This document shows, one piece after another, positions 6,603 to 12,958 of a DNA stretch of 16,818 bases (position 1 is its first letter; each line of letters starts with the position of its first letter). The translations under genes and the position numbers were made by a program. The notes under the pieces were generated by a model, which worked only from the letters and a program-made list of their open reading frames with translations, was not told where the DNA came from and searched no databases. Source of the DNA: Solirubrobacterales bacterium. GTDB lineage: Bacteria > Actinomycetota > Thermoleophilia > Solirubrobacterales > Solirubrobacteraceae. Where the stretch lies: positions 1 to 16,818 of the forward strand of contig JACDAP010000266.1 of the NCBI GenBank assembly GCA_013695395.1. Reading direction: 5' to 3'.

Positions 6603-7880
6603 ATGTCCGACACCTTCAACGCCCCGCTGTCCGAGGTCGACCCCGAGATCGCGGAGGTCCTCGCGAAAGAGCTCGAGCGCCAGCAGCGCACGCTCGAGAT
6701 GATCGCCAGCGAGAACTTCGTGCCCCGGGCCGTGCTCGAGGCGCAGGGCTCGGTCCTCACCAACAAGTACGCCGAGGGCTACCCCGGCAAGCGCTACTAC
6801 GGCGGCTGCGAGCACGTCGACGTCTCCGAGCAGCTCGCGATCGACCGCGCCAAGGAGCTCTTCGGGGCCGAGCACGCGAACGTCCAGCCGCACTCGGGCG
6901 CCCAGGCGAACACCGCCGTCTTCCACGCCCTGCTCACCCCGGGCGACACGCTGATGGGCCTGAAGCTCGCCCACGGCGGCCACCTCACCCACGGGATGAA
7001 GATCAACGTCTCCGGGCGCCTCTACGACATCGCGCCCTACGAGGTCGAGGAGGAGACCTCGCTGCTCGACATGGACAAGGTCGCCGAGGTGGCGCGTGAG
7101 CGCAAGCCGAAGATGATCATCGCTGGCTGGTCGGCCTATCCCCGCCAGCTCGACTTCGCCCGCTTCCGCGAGATCGCCGACGAGGTCGGCGCCCTGCTCA
7201 TGGTCGATATGGCCCACTTCGCGGGGCTCGTCGCCGCGGGCCTGCACCCGAGTCCGGTTCCGTACGCCGACGTCGTCACCACCACGGTCCACAAGACGCT
7301 CGGTGGCCCGCGCTCGGGGATCATCCTCTGCAAGGAGGAGTACGCCAAGAGGATCAACTCCGCGGTCTTCCCCGGCCAGCAGGGTGGCCCGCTCGAGCAC
7401 GTCATCGCCGCCAAGGCCGTCGCCTTCAAGCTCGCGATGACCCCCGAGTTCAAGGAGCGCCAGGAGCGCACGATCGCGGGCGCCCAGGCGATCGCGGCCG
7501 AACTCGTAGAGGCGGGGGAGGGCGTCTCCGTCCTCACCGGCGGCACCGACGTCCACCTCGTGCTCGTCGACCTTCGCGAGTCCCAGCTCGATGGCCAGCA
7601 GGCCGAGGACCGCCTCCACGAGATCGGCATCACCGTCAACCGCAACGCGGTCCCGTTCGACCCGCGCCCGCCGATGGTCACGAGCGGCCTGCGCGTCGGC
7701 ACCCCTGCCCTGGCCACCCGCGGCCTCACGCCTGAGGACTTCACCGAGGTCGGCAAGATCATCGCGACCGCGCTCACCTCCTCCTTCGAGGCTGAGAAGG
7801 GCACGCTCGCCGAGCGGGTCGCCGCCCTGGCCGATCGCTACCCGCTCTACGAGCACCTGAGCGCGCCCGCCACGGTGTGA
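6603..7880 (+). CDS. glyA: Serine hydroxymethyltransferase
   Basis: A 425-residue PLP enzyme that converts serine and tetrahydrofolate to glycine and 5,10-methylenetetrahydrofolate, the main one-carbon source. Typical stretches are [20 protein letters not shown] near 35, [20 protein letters not shown] near 56 and [13 protein letters not shown] near 202. The Schiff-base lysine is Lys231 in [14 protein letters not shown], and [11 protein letters not shown] follows. The length is usual. ATG 6603 is chosen because AGGAG (6593-6597) lies five bases upstream. A longer in-frame reading from 6519 would translate the riboswitch and is rejected. Regulation is very probably by the ZTP riboswitch just upstream. 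Confidence 0.98.
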   Translation: MSDTFNAPLSEVDPEIAEVLAKELERQQRTLEMIASENFVPRAVLEAQGSVLTNKYAEGYPGKRYYGGCEHVDVSEQLAIDRAKELFGAEHANVQPHSGAQANTAVFHALLTPGDTLMGLKLAHGGHLTHGMKINVSGRLYDIAPYEVEEETSLLDMDKVAEVARERKPKMIIAGWSAYPRQLDFARFREIADEVGALLMVDMAHFAGLVAAGLHPSPVPYADVVTTTVHKTLGGPRSGIILCKEEYAKRINSAVFPGQQGGPLEHVIAAKAVAFKLAMTPEFKERQERTIAGAQAIAAELVEAGEGVSVLTGGTDVHLVLVDLRESQLDGQQAEDRLHEIGITVNRNAVPFDPRPPMVTSGLRVGTPALATRGLTPEDFTEVGKIIATALTSSFEAEKGTLAERVAALADRYPLYEHLSAPATV

Positions 7881-7905
7881 GCCTCCGACCCGCCGGGGCC
7901 CTCCG

Positions 7906-7911
7906 TAGAGT
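7906..7911 (+). promoter_or_regulatory. Candidate -10 box upstream of the wecA-like gene
   Basis: TAGAGT fits TAnnnT in the 67-bp gap after glyA. It would give a leader of about 28-30 bases before the ATG at 7948. No matching -35 hexamer was found, so this is a weak call; readthrough from glyA is an alternative. Confidence 0.25.
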
Positions 7912-7947
7912 CGGGGTCCCGGTGAGCCGTTCACGCGACATCAGGCG

Positions 7948-9156
7948 ATGACCGAGGGCGACGCGCTCCTCGCGTTCCTCGTCGCCTTCGCGGTTGCGGC
8001 GCTGCTCACGCCGCTGACCGCGCGGTTCGCGCGGCTGGTCGGCGCGGTGGACAAGCCGAAGGACCGGGGCCTCAGCCGCGAGGAGACCCCGCTGCTCGGC
8101 GGGATCGCGATGCTCGGCGCGGTGCTCGTCGCGAGCGCGCTGCTGCTCGACTTCGGCCCGATCCTCGACGAGCGCCTCAAGGGCATCCTGCTCGGGGCGA
8201 GCATCATCGCCCTGATCGGTGCGGTCGACGACCGCTTCGAGCTCCCGCCGGCCGCCAAGCTCGGCGGCCAGATCCTCGCCGCCTACTTCCCCGTCCAGGC
8301 CGGCGTCGAGGTCTCGAACATCACGCTCCCGCTCGTCGGCGCCCAGGACCTCGGGGACGCCGGCACCGTGCTGACCATCGCGGGCCTCGTGGTCGTGATG
8401 AACGTGGTGAACCTCTCGGACGGCATCGACGGCCTGGCCGCCGGGGTCTGCGCGATCAGTGCCATCACCTTCACGATCATCGCCTTCGACCTGAACCGCG
8501 GCCACGCCGCCGTGCTCGCCGCGATCACCGCCGGCGCCGCGCTCGGCTTCCTCGTCCACAACTTTCACCCGGCGAGCGTCTTCATGGGGGACTGCGGATC
8601 GAACCTGCTCGGGCTGCTGCTCGGGAGCATCGCGATCGAGGGCGCGGTCAAGACCCAGGCGGTGCTCGCGCTCGTCTTCCCCCTCGTCGTGCTGGCGGTC
8701 CCGTTCGTGGACACGACCTTCGTGGTCCTCAAGCGCCTGAAGTACAAGCGCAAGCCCTGGGAGGCGGACGCGAACCACTTCCACCACCGTTTCAGCCGGA
8801 TCGGGTTCTCCCAGCGCCGCACCGTCGTCTACCTCTACGCCTGGACGCTGCTGCTCGGCGGCTTCGCGGTCGCCCTCCGCTTCGTCCGGTACTCGGACGA
8901 CAGCGGGAACCTGCTGCTGCCCGGCTCACTCGCGATGGGCGCGTTGGCGCTCGTCGTGCTCGCGGGGAGCGTCTACCTGGTCTACGTCCTCGAGATCCTC
9001 AAGTTCCGTCGCCTCGACGCGCGCCGGCTGCGGCGCGCCCGCCCCGGGGTCACCGCGGCGGAGATCGACGCCGATGTCGAGGTGCGGCTCGGGACCGGCG
9101 AGTTCGAGGCGGTGCGGCGAGAGACCGAGGACGTGGCCCGCGGTCAGCTGCCGTAG
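7948..9156 (+). CDS. Polyprenyl-phosphate GlcNAc-1-phosphate (or related) transferase, WecA/TagO family
   Basis: A 402-residue multi-pass membrane enzyme of the WecA/MraY superfamily. It moves a sugar-1-phosphate from a UDP-sugar to undecaprenyl (or decaprenyl) phosphate, starting cell-wall glycopolymer synthesis. About ten hydrophobic segments are visible. Catalytic motifs are Asp94-Asp95 (GAVDDRFELPPAAKLGGQ), NLSDGIDGLAAG at 155-166, VFMGDCGSNLLG at 211-222 with Asp215, and the cytoplasmic histidine motif ADANHFHHRFSRIGFSQRR at 273-291. The HxHH form marks the WecA/TagO branch rather than MraY. The C-terminal ~60 residues are basic then acidic, cytoplasmic and not conserved. The end overlaps the convergent tetR gene by 13 bp. 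In other actinobacteria a homologue precedes the atp operon. The exact sugar is not decidable. Confidence 0.9.
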   Translation: MTEGDALLAFLVAFAVAALLTPLTARFARLVGAVDKPKDRGLSREETPLLGGIAMLGAVLVASALLLDFGPILDERLKGILLGASIIALIGAVDDRFELPPAAKLGGQILAAYFPVQAGVEVSNITLPLVGAQDLGDAGTVLTIAGLVVVMNVVNLSDGIDGLAAGVCAISAITFTIIAFDLNRGHAAVLAAITAGAALGFLVHNFHPASVFMGDCGSNLLGLLLGSIAIEGAVKTQAVLALVFPLVVLAVPFVDTTFVVLKRLKYKRKPWEADANHFHHRFSRIGFSQRRTVVYLYAWTLLLGGFAVALRFVRYSDDSGNLLLPGSLAMGALALVVLAGSVYLVYVLEILKFRRLDARRLRRARPGVTAAEIDADVEVRLGTGEFEAVRRETEDVARGQLP

Positions 9157-9749
9157 ACCGAGCGCAGCCAGATCCCGTTGAGCGCGGCGACGAGCTCCTC
9201 ACGGTCGACCGGTGCGCCCTGGACCATCTGCTGGTAGAACGTCCGCTCGGTCATCCAGACCAGCGCGAACGCCGTCGCGGCCGGGGGCATCGCCGGCGCG
9301 CGTCCGGCCTTCTGCTCGGTCTTGATCCGCGCGGTGGTCGCGTCGGCGAAGCGCTGGAGCAGGGCGCGCCAGAAGGTGGCGATCTCCTCGTCGTAGGTGG
9401 AGACCTCGACGATCGCGCGCAGCAGCGGACCGTGCTCGAAATAGAGGGAGGAGATCGCCGAGAGCGCCCCGGAGACCTGATCCTCCGGCTCTCCCTCGTT
9501 GCCGGTGAACCACTCGTCGGCCTGGCTGTAGAGCTCGCTCGTGATGTCCTCGGCCAAGTGCATCAGCAGCTCGCGCTTGTCCTTGAAGTAGAAGTAGAAG
9601 GCGGTCCGCGAGATCCCCGCGGAGGTGGCGATCTTCTCGATCTTGAGGTCCTGGAAGGAGCCGCCCGCGCCGAGCAGTTCTTCGGTCGCGGCCAGAACGG
9701 CCTCCTGGATCTGGGCGCGCTTGGCGGTGCTGGGCTGGGCCGAGGCCAT
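9144..9749 (-). CDS. TetR/AcrR-family transcriptional regulator
   Basis: A 201-residue regulator with an N-terminal helix-turn-helix at about residues 37-58 (IEKIATSAGISRTAFYFYFK), the classic TetR recognition helix region. The C-terminal all-helical half would bind a ligand and dimerise; its late W-M-T-E-R-T-F-Y stretch recalls EthR-like members, but ligand identity cannot be read. The ATG at 9749-9747 lies six bases after a TACGCT -10 box, so the message is probably leaderless. A palindrome at 9771-9783 overlaps its -35 and that of the divergent cupin gene, suggesting autoregulation and control of the cupin-glycosidase pair. It is convergent and overlapping (13 bp) with the wecA-like gene. 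Confidence 0.9.
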   Translation of the reverse strand: MASAQPSTAKRAQIQEAVLAATEELLGAGGSFQDLKIEKIATSAGISRTAFYFYFKDKRELLMHLAEDITSELYSQADEWFTGNEGEPEDQVSGALSAISSLYFEHGPLLRAIVEVSTYDEEIATFWRALLQRFADATTARIKTEQKAGRAPAMPPAATAFALVWMTERTFYQQMVQGAPVDREELVAALNGIWLRSVYGS

Positions 9750-9755
9750 GGGACG

Positions 9756-9784
9756 AGCGTACTAGAGGATTGACACTCCGTCAG
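9756..9784 (-). promoter_or_regulatory. Candidate promoter of the tetR gene
   Basis: On the minus strand, -35 CTGACG (9784-9779) is separated by 17 bp from -10 TACGCT (9761-9756), followed by six bases and then the ATG at 9749. The spacing is ideal, the -10 fits TAnnnT, and the geometry predicts a leaderless transcript. Confidence 0.5.
9771..9783. promoter_or_regulatory. Palindrome in the tetR-cupin intergenic region (candidate TetR operator)
   Basis: TGAC-ACTCC-GTCA is a 4-bp inverted repeat with a 5-bp centre. One half lies in TTGACA (9770-9775, plus strand, a perfect -35 hexamer facing the cupin gene) and the other in the CTGACG -35 facing tetR. A TetR dimer bound here would block both divergent promoters. 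The arms are short, and the cupin-facing -10 is poor, so the operator is an inference. Confidence 0.4.
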
Positions 9785-9853
9785 CCCCCGATCCGGCTGA
9801 TTCGTGTCGTGCGGGCCGCAACTCCGGGGGGCCCGTCCGGTCCTTACCCGCAG

Positions 9854-10237
9854 ATGCCGATGGACGTCACGAACCTCGCGCGGGCCACCCCGTTCACCAC
9901 GAAGGACGGCTCGCAGATCCGCGAGCTCGTCCATCCGACCTGGAGCGGGGCACGCAACCAGAGCCTCGCGGAGGCCACCCTGCCCGTCGCGGGCGCCACG
10001 ACGGCCCATTACCACCGGCTTGCCGAGGAGCTCTACGTCATCACCGCGGGGACAGGACGGATGCGCCTGGCCGACGAGGAGTGCGACGTGGCCCTAGGTG
10101 ACTGCGTCATCATCCCGCCCGGTGTCGAGCACAAGCTCGTCAACACCGGGCAGGAGGAGCTGCGCCTGCTGTGCTGCTGCTCCCCCGCCTACGCCCACGA
10201 GGACACCGTCCTCACCGAACCCGAGCCCTCTCCGTGA
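9854..10237 (+). CDS. Single-domain cupin protein (mannose-6-phosphate isomerase C-terminal-like)
   Basis: A 127-residue small beta-barrel. Cupin motif 1 is GATTAHYHRLAEELYVITAG at 47-66, with metal ligands His52, His54 and Glu58 or Glu59. Motif 2 is GDCVIIPPGVEHKLVN at 82-97, with His93. A metal-binding sugar-phosphate isomerase-like or ligand-binding role is possible, but small cupins are too diverse to assign a reaction. A Cys-Cys-Cys run at 107-109 near the C-terminus is unusual. Starts at ATG 9854 or ATG 9860 are both possible; neither has a good Shine-Dalgarno sequence. An upstream TTG start at 9770 is rejected because it would translate the operator region. The stop overlaps the GTG of the next gene (GTGA), so the two are coupled. 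Confidence 0.8.
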   Translation: MPMDVTNLARATPFTTKDGSQIRELVHPTWSGARNQSLAEATLPVAGATTAHYHRLAEELYVITAGTGRMRLADEECDVALGDCVIIPPGVEHKLVNTGQEELRLLCCCSPAYAHEDTVLTEPEPSP

Positions 10238-11226
10238 TCCGTCTCACCCCCTTCCTTCTCCTCGGCCTCCTCCTGCTGAGCGCCCTGACGCCGGCGGGAG
10301 CGGCCGCGAAGAGCAAGCCGCGCGCCCCGATCTTCGGGATCGCCGATCAGAAGACGCAGTTCTTCGGTGACGAGCTCTTCAAGGACCTCGACATCACCCA
10401 CGCCCGCTACGTCGTGCCGTGGGACACGATGGACGGTGGCTTCCAAGAGGACGAGCTGCGCGCATGGCTCAAGGAGGCCAAGGCCGACGGCATCAAGCCG
10501 CTGCTCTCCTTCGGCCATTCACGCCGGGAGGGCCGCCAGAAGAAGCGCCCGTCGCCCAGGGCGCTGCAGCGCCAGTTCCGGCGCCTGCGCGTCAACTTCC
10601 CGTGGGTCACCGAATACGCGACCTGGAACGAGCCCAACCACTGCTCCCAGCCGCTCTGCAAGAAGCCGGAGATCGCCGCGCGCTACCACGACGCGCTCGT
10701 CCGGGCCTGCCCGACGTGCACGATCCTCGGCGGCGAGCTCCTCGACTCGCCGAACATGCGCTCGTGGGTCAAGCGCTTCCGCCGGAAGGTCAAGCACGAC
10801 CCGAAGGTCTGGGGTCTGCACAACTACATCGACGTGAACCGCTTCCGGACCACCGGGACGCGCGAGCTCATGAAGGTCACCCGCGGCCAGATCTGGCTGA
10901 CGGAGACCGGCGGGATCGTCAACCGCACGGCCAAGGCGAAGATCCCCTTCGAGGAGTCCGAGCGCCACGCGGGCAAGTCGACGCGTTGGCTCTTCGACCG
11001 CCTCACCCCGCTCTCCTCGCGCATCCGACGCGTCTACATCTACCACTGGAACCCGTCGACCCCCGACGACACCTGGGACTCGGCGCTCGTGGACCTCGAG
11101 GGCGAGCCCCGGACCGCCTACCGTGTGCTCAAGAACCGGATCGAGAAGGCGCAGAAGTCCGCGAAGGCCCGCTCGGCCGCACGCAAGAAGGCGCGGGAGC
11201 GCAAGGCGAAACGGGAGCGTTCCTGA
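10234..11226 (+). CDS. Secreted clan GH-A glycoside hydrolase-like protein with basic C-terminal tail
   Basis: A 330-residue exported protein. Residues 2-25 form a Sec signal peptide (VIRLTPFLLLGLLLLSALTP then A-G-A-A-A) with likely cleavage near 25. The mature part looks like a (beta/alpha)8 barrel of clan GH-A: ATWNEPNHC carries the Asn132-Glu133-Pro134 acid/base signature after strand 4, and IWLTETGG carries the likely nucleophile Glu224 on strand 7. YIYHWNPS at 268-275 fits strand 8. Cys137, Cys142, Cys159 and Cys162 could form disulphides. Residues 302-330 are a Lys/Arg-rich tail that might hold the protein to anionic wall polymers. It resembles GH39/GH5-type barrels, but the substrate is unknown. 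GTG 10234 is chosen because the signal peptide begins there and it overlaps the cupin stop by 4 bp. Confidence 0.75.
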   Translation: MIRLTPFLLLGLLLLSALTPAGAAAKSKPRAPIFGIADQKTQFFGDELFKDLDITHARYVVPWDTMDGGFQEDELRAWLKEAKADGIKPLLSFGHSRREGRQKKRPSPRALQRQFRRLRVNFPWVTEYATWNEPNHCSQPLCKKPEIAARYHDALVRACPTCTILGGELLDSPNMRSWVKRFRRKVKHDPKVWGLHNYIDVNRFRTTGTRELMKVTRGQIWLTETGGIVNRTAKAKIPFEESERHAGKSTRWLFDRLTPLSSRIRRVYIYHWNPSTPDDTWDSALVDLEGEPRTAYRVLKNRIEKAQKSAKARSAARKKARERKAKRERS

Positions 11227-11235
11227 GCGCTCAGG
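11222..11235. repeat. 14-bp perfect palindrome spanning two convergent stop codons
   Basis: CCTGAGCGCTCAGG is its own reverse complement. It contains the TGA stop of the glycosidase-like gene (11224-11226) and, on the other strand, the TGA stop of the PhzF-family gene (11233-11231). It could form a short six-pair hairpin on either transcript, but there is no U-tract on either side, so a terminator function is doubtful. Confidence 0.5.
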
Positions 11236-12070
11236 GCAGCCGGAGCGTCCCGGTCGCGACCACGATGACGTCGCCGCCGACCCGCACCTGCCCGTCCTCG
11301 AGCGTGCAGTCCAGGCGGCTTGGGCGCCCCATCTCGACCCCCTGACGCACGGTGAGCTCGGTTCGCCCTTCCGTCTCGTGGAGGTGGGCAAGGAGCGGGC
11401 CGGCCGCCGAGCCCGTGGCCGGATCCTCGCCCTCCGGGCCCACCGTGACGAACATCCGGGCGCGTGCCTCGTCGGCCTCGAGCGCGTAGAGGTAGACGTT
11501 CGCGCCGCCGGGGACGGCCGCGTCGAGTGCGGGGTGGTCGTAGCGGGCGCGGGCCACCGCGTCGCGGTCGCTGAGTGGCACCATCAGCGCGGGTAGCCCG
11601 GTGGAGACGACGCGGCAGAGGCCGCCCGGCGCGCCGTCCCGGGCACTCAGGCCGAGCGCGGGCAGGACGTCCTGGATCCGGAGCTCGGGCCCGAACTCCG
11701 CGGCCGGCTGGAGGATCGAGGCGCGGGCCCGGTCCCCGTCACGCTTGACGCTCACCGGCTGGACGCCCACCTGCGTCCGCTGGCGGTAGGTGACCGACGT
11801 CTCGCCCCGCTCCAGCGCGACGGCCACCGCAGTGCCGAGCGACGGGTGCCCGGCGAACGGCACCTCCTCCGTGACCGTCCAGATCCGGTTGCGGTAGTCC
11901 GCGTCGTCGTCGCTCTGCACGAACGTCGTCTCGGCCAGCCGCGTCTCACGCGCGAACGCGAGCATCGTCGCGTCGCTGACCCCGTCCGCGTCGTGGACGA
12001 CGGCCAGGGCGTTCCCGGCCAACGGCGTGTCGGTGAAGACGTCAAGGAGCGTGTACGGGTGCCGGGTCAC
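11231..12070 (-). CDS. PhzF-family epimerase/isomerase-like protein
   Basis: A 279-residue member of the PhzF/diaminopimelate-epimerase fold family, with two similar halves and the active site between them. Family residues are Glu47 in LAETTF (catalytic glutamate of PhzF), PFAGHPSLGTAVA at 71-83 with His75, and GEDPATGSAAGPL at 214-226 with Asp216. The start is set at GTG 12070-12068, giving MTRHPYTLLDVFTDTPLAGN, which is how the family begins. An upstream in-frame ATG at 12124 would add a non-conserved basic stretch. No phenazine genes surround it, so a role in phenazine synthesis is unlikely; most homologues have no known substrate. It converges with the glycosidase-like gene (4 bp apart) and diverges from the phosphoesterase. 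Confidence 0.88.
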   Translation of the reverse strand: MTRHPYTLLDVFTDTPLAGNALAVVHDADGVSDATMLAFARETRLAETTFVQSDDDADYRNRIWTVTEEVPFAGHPSLGTAVAVALERGETSVTYRQRTQVGVQPVSVKRDGDRARASILQPAAEFGPELRIQDVLPALGLSARDGAPGGLCRVVSTGLPALMVPLSDRDAVARARYDHPALDAAVPGGANVYLYALEADEARARMFVTVGPEGEDPATGSAAGPLLAHLHETEGRTELTVRQGVEMGRPSRLDCTLEDGQVRVGGDVIVVATGTLRLP

Positions 12071-12158
12071 GGCCGGGAGTATCGGGCAGGCGCGAAACGC
12101 CCGGCGGCGTGCTCGCCAACCCACGCACCAGGTGGTTCAGGGAACACGCCGACCCGAC

Positions 12159-12164
12159 TACGGT
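12159..12164 (+). promoter_or_regulatory. Candidate -10 box for the phosphoesterase gene (leaderless type)
   Basis: TACGGT fits TAnnnT and ends six bases before the GTG start at 12171, the same spacing seen for tetR. TTCAGG at 12136-12141 is a weak -35 candidate with a 17-bp spacer. Confidence 0.35.
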
Positions 12165-12170
12165 GATCCG

Positions 12171-12680
12171 GTGGCCGAGCCGACCACCATCGCGATCGTC
12201 TCCGACACCCACCTGCCGCGGGGAAGCCGCCGGATCCCCGAGCCCTGCCTCGACCGGCTCCGCGCCGCCGACCTGATCCTCCACGCCGGCGACATCGCCA
12301 GCACCGCAGTGCTCGACGAGCTCGAGGCGCTTGGACCGCCCGTCCATGCGGTGCTCGGGAACGTCGACGAGCCGGCGCTGGCACAGCGGCTCCCGGAGCG
12401 GCGGGTCGTCGAGGTGGGGCAGGTGCGCGTCGGGCTGGTCCATGACGCCGGCCCCGCCGCGGGACGTCTGCGGCGCCAGCGCCGAGCCTTCCCCAACTGT
12501 GATGCCGTCGTCTTCGGGCACTCTCACGTGCCGCTCCACGAGACCTCCGTGGAGGCCGGGTTCGCGTTCCAGCTCTTCAACCCCGGCAGCCCGACCGACC
12601 GCCGCCGGCAGCCGCATCACACGATGGGAATCGCCCGGGTCGCAGGGGAGGAGATCGGCTTCGAGCACCTCCGTTTATGA
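12171..12680 (+). CDS. YfcE/MJ0936-type metallophosphoesterase
   Basis: A 169-residue calcineurin-like phosphodiesterase of the compact YfcE class. All metal-binding motifs are present in order: D-x-H at Asp12-His14 (IVSDTHLP), GD at 40-41 (HAGDI), GNVDE at 63-67, His91 (VGLVHDAG) and GHSH at 116-119, with NPGSPTDRR at 137-145 near the end. Members hydrolyse phosphodiesters with Mn2+ or similar metals in vitro; the physiological substrate is usually unknown. GTG 12171 is chosen because the fold starts directly (AEPTTIAIVSDTH) and a TACGGT box lies just upstream. A longer reading from 12027 would add a basic, non-conserved stretch overlapping the divergent gene's start. Confidence 0.9.
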   Translation: MAEPTTIAIVSDTHLPRGSRRIPEPCLDRLRAADLILHAGDIASTAVLDELEALGPPVHAVLGNVDEPALAQRLPERRVVEVGQVRVGLVHDAGPAAGRLRRQRRAFPNCDAVVFGHSHVPLHETSVEAGFAFQLFNPGSPTDRRRQPHHTMGIARVAGEEIGFEHLRL

Positions 12681-12690
12681 CGACCCGTGA

Positions 12691-12731
12691 GCGGACTTGT
12701 GACGGGTGCCACGCACTGTCACAAAGTCCGC
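12691..12731. repeat. Long palindromic hairpin (REP-like) upstream of the atp operon
   Basis: Arms GCGGACTTGTGAC (12691-12703) and GTCACAAAGTCCGC (12718-12731) are reverse complements apart from one extra A. The space between them holds a second nested hairpin, GTGC-CAC-GCAC (12706-12716). There is no trailing T-run, so it is not a standard intrinsic terminator, though it lies 10 bp after the phosphoesterase stop. The GGTGCC-type core and intergenic position suggest a REP-like dispersed palindrome. Related words occur at 5917-5977. No RAYT transposase gene is present in the window. Confidence 0.6.
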
Positions 12732-12752
12732 ACAAACTCGCTCCTGAGTCGC

Positions 12753-12758
12753 TATTGT
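12753..12758 (+). promoter_or_regulatory. Candidate distal -10 box for the atp operon
   Basis: TATTGT fits TAnnnT and is the most AT-rich hexamer in the leader. No good -35 lies 16-18 bp upstream. If used, it gives an approximately 200-base leader containing the 12769-12794 hairpin. Confidence 0.25.
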
Positions 12759-12768
12759 GAGCCCTGCC

Positions 12769-12794
12769 GGGGAGTCAGAACCCTGACAGTCCCC
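12769..12794 (+). promoter_or_regulatory. Leader stem-loop upstream of the atp operon
   Basis: GGGGA-GTCAG (12769-12778) pairs with CTGAC-AG-TCCCC (12783-12794), leaving a four-base AACC loop and a two-base bulge. It would lie in the 5' leader of a transcript started at the distal -10 box. Its function is unknown: an mRNA stabilising element, a protein site or a coincidence. Confidence 0.35.
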
Positions 12795-12841
12795 AGGTGC
12801 CTCACCCAGACCCCTCACCGCCCGGCCAACGCGCTCGCGTG

Positions 12842-12847
12842 TAGGCT
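12842..12847 (+). promoter_or_regulatory. Candidate proximal -10 box for the atp operon
   Basis: TAGGCT is the same hexamer that precedes prfA. It would start transcription near 12855, upstream of a small reading frame (12864-12956) and of the first atp-operon gene. No -35 match is evident. Confidence 0.3.
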
Positions 12848-12863
12848 GCGCTCGCCCGACCCA

Positions 12864-12956
12864 ATGCATCCGAACGCCGCCCACCTCCACCCACGCCACG
12901 GCTCGCGTCGGTGCGCGCCTGCGTCCGCTCCGGCGACCGCGCGGACGGCGGACTGA
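12864..12956 (+). CDS. Possible 30-codon leader peptide before the atp operon
   Basis: ATG 12864 opens a 30-residue frame (MHPNAAHLHPRHGSRRCAPA and ten more residues) whose TGA ends two bases before the GTG of the AtpI-position gene. The close stop-start spacing would allow translational coupling. Composition is Ala/Arg/His/Pro-rich and not protein-like, and no Shine-Dalgarno sequence is visible, so chance is quite possible. Confidence 0.2.
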   Translation: MHPNAAHLHPRHGSRRCAPASAPATARTAD

Positions 12957-12958
12957 AC

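Noticed and set aside
6591..7934. A 447-residue minus-strand frame opposite glyA
   Set aside because: It is antisense to a certain SHMT gene with full PLP motifs; no recognisable domain.
7881..7947. Possible terminator between glyA and the wecA-like gene
   Set aside because: The G- and C-rich runs do not give a clean stem and there is no T-tract.
9770..9853. TTG start at 9770 for the cupin gene
   Set aside because: The added residues are not cupin-like, and the stretch contains the divergent promoter and palindrome.
10419..11345. A 308-residue plus-strand frame overlapping the glycosidase-like gene
   Set aside because: It lacks a signal peptide and conserved motifs, and the overlapping frame has both the signal peptide and the NEP signature.
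11231..12070. Phenazine biosynthesis gene cluster suggested by the PhzF-family protein
   Set aside because: No other phz genes are present; PhzF-like proteins are widespread outside phenazine producers.
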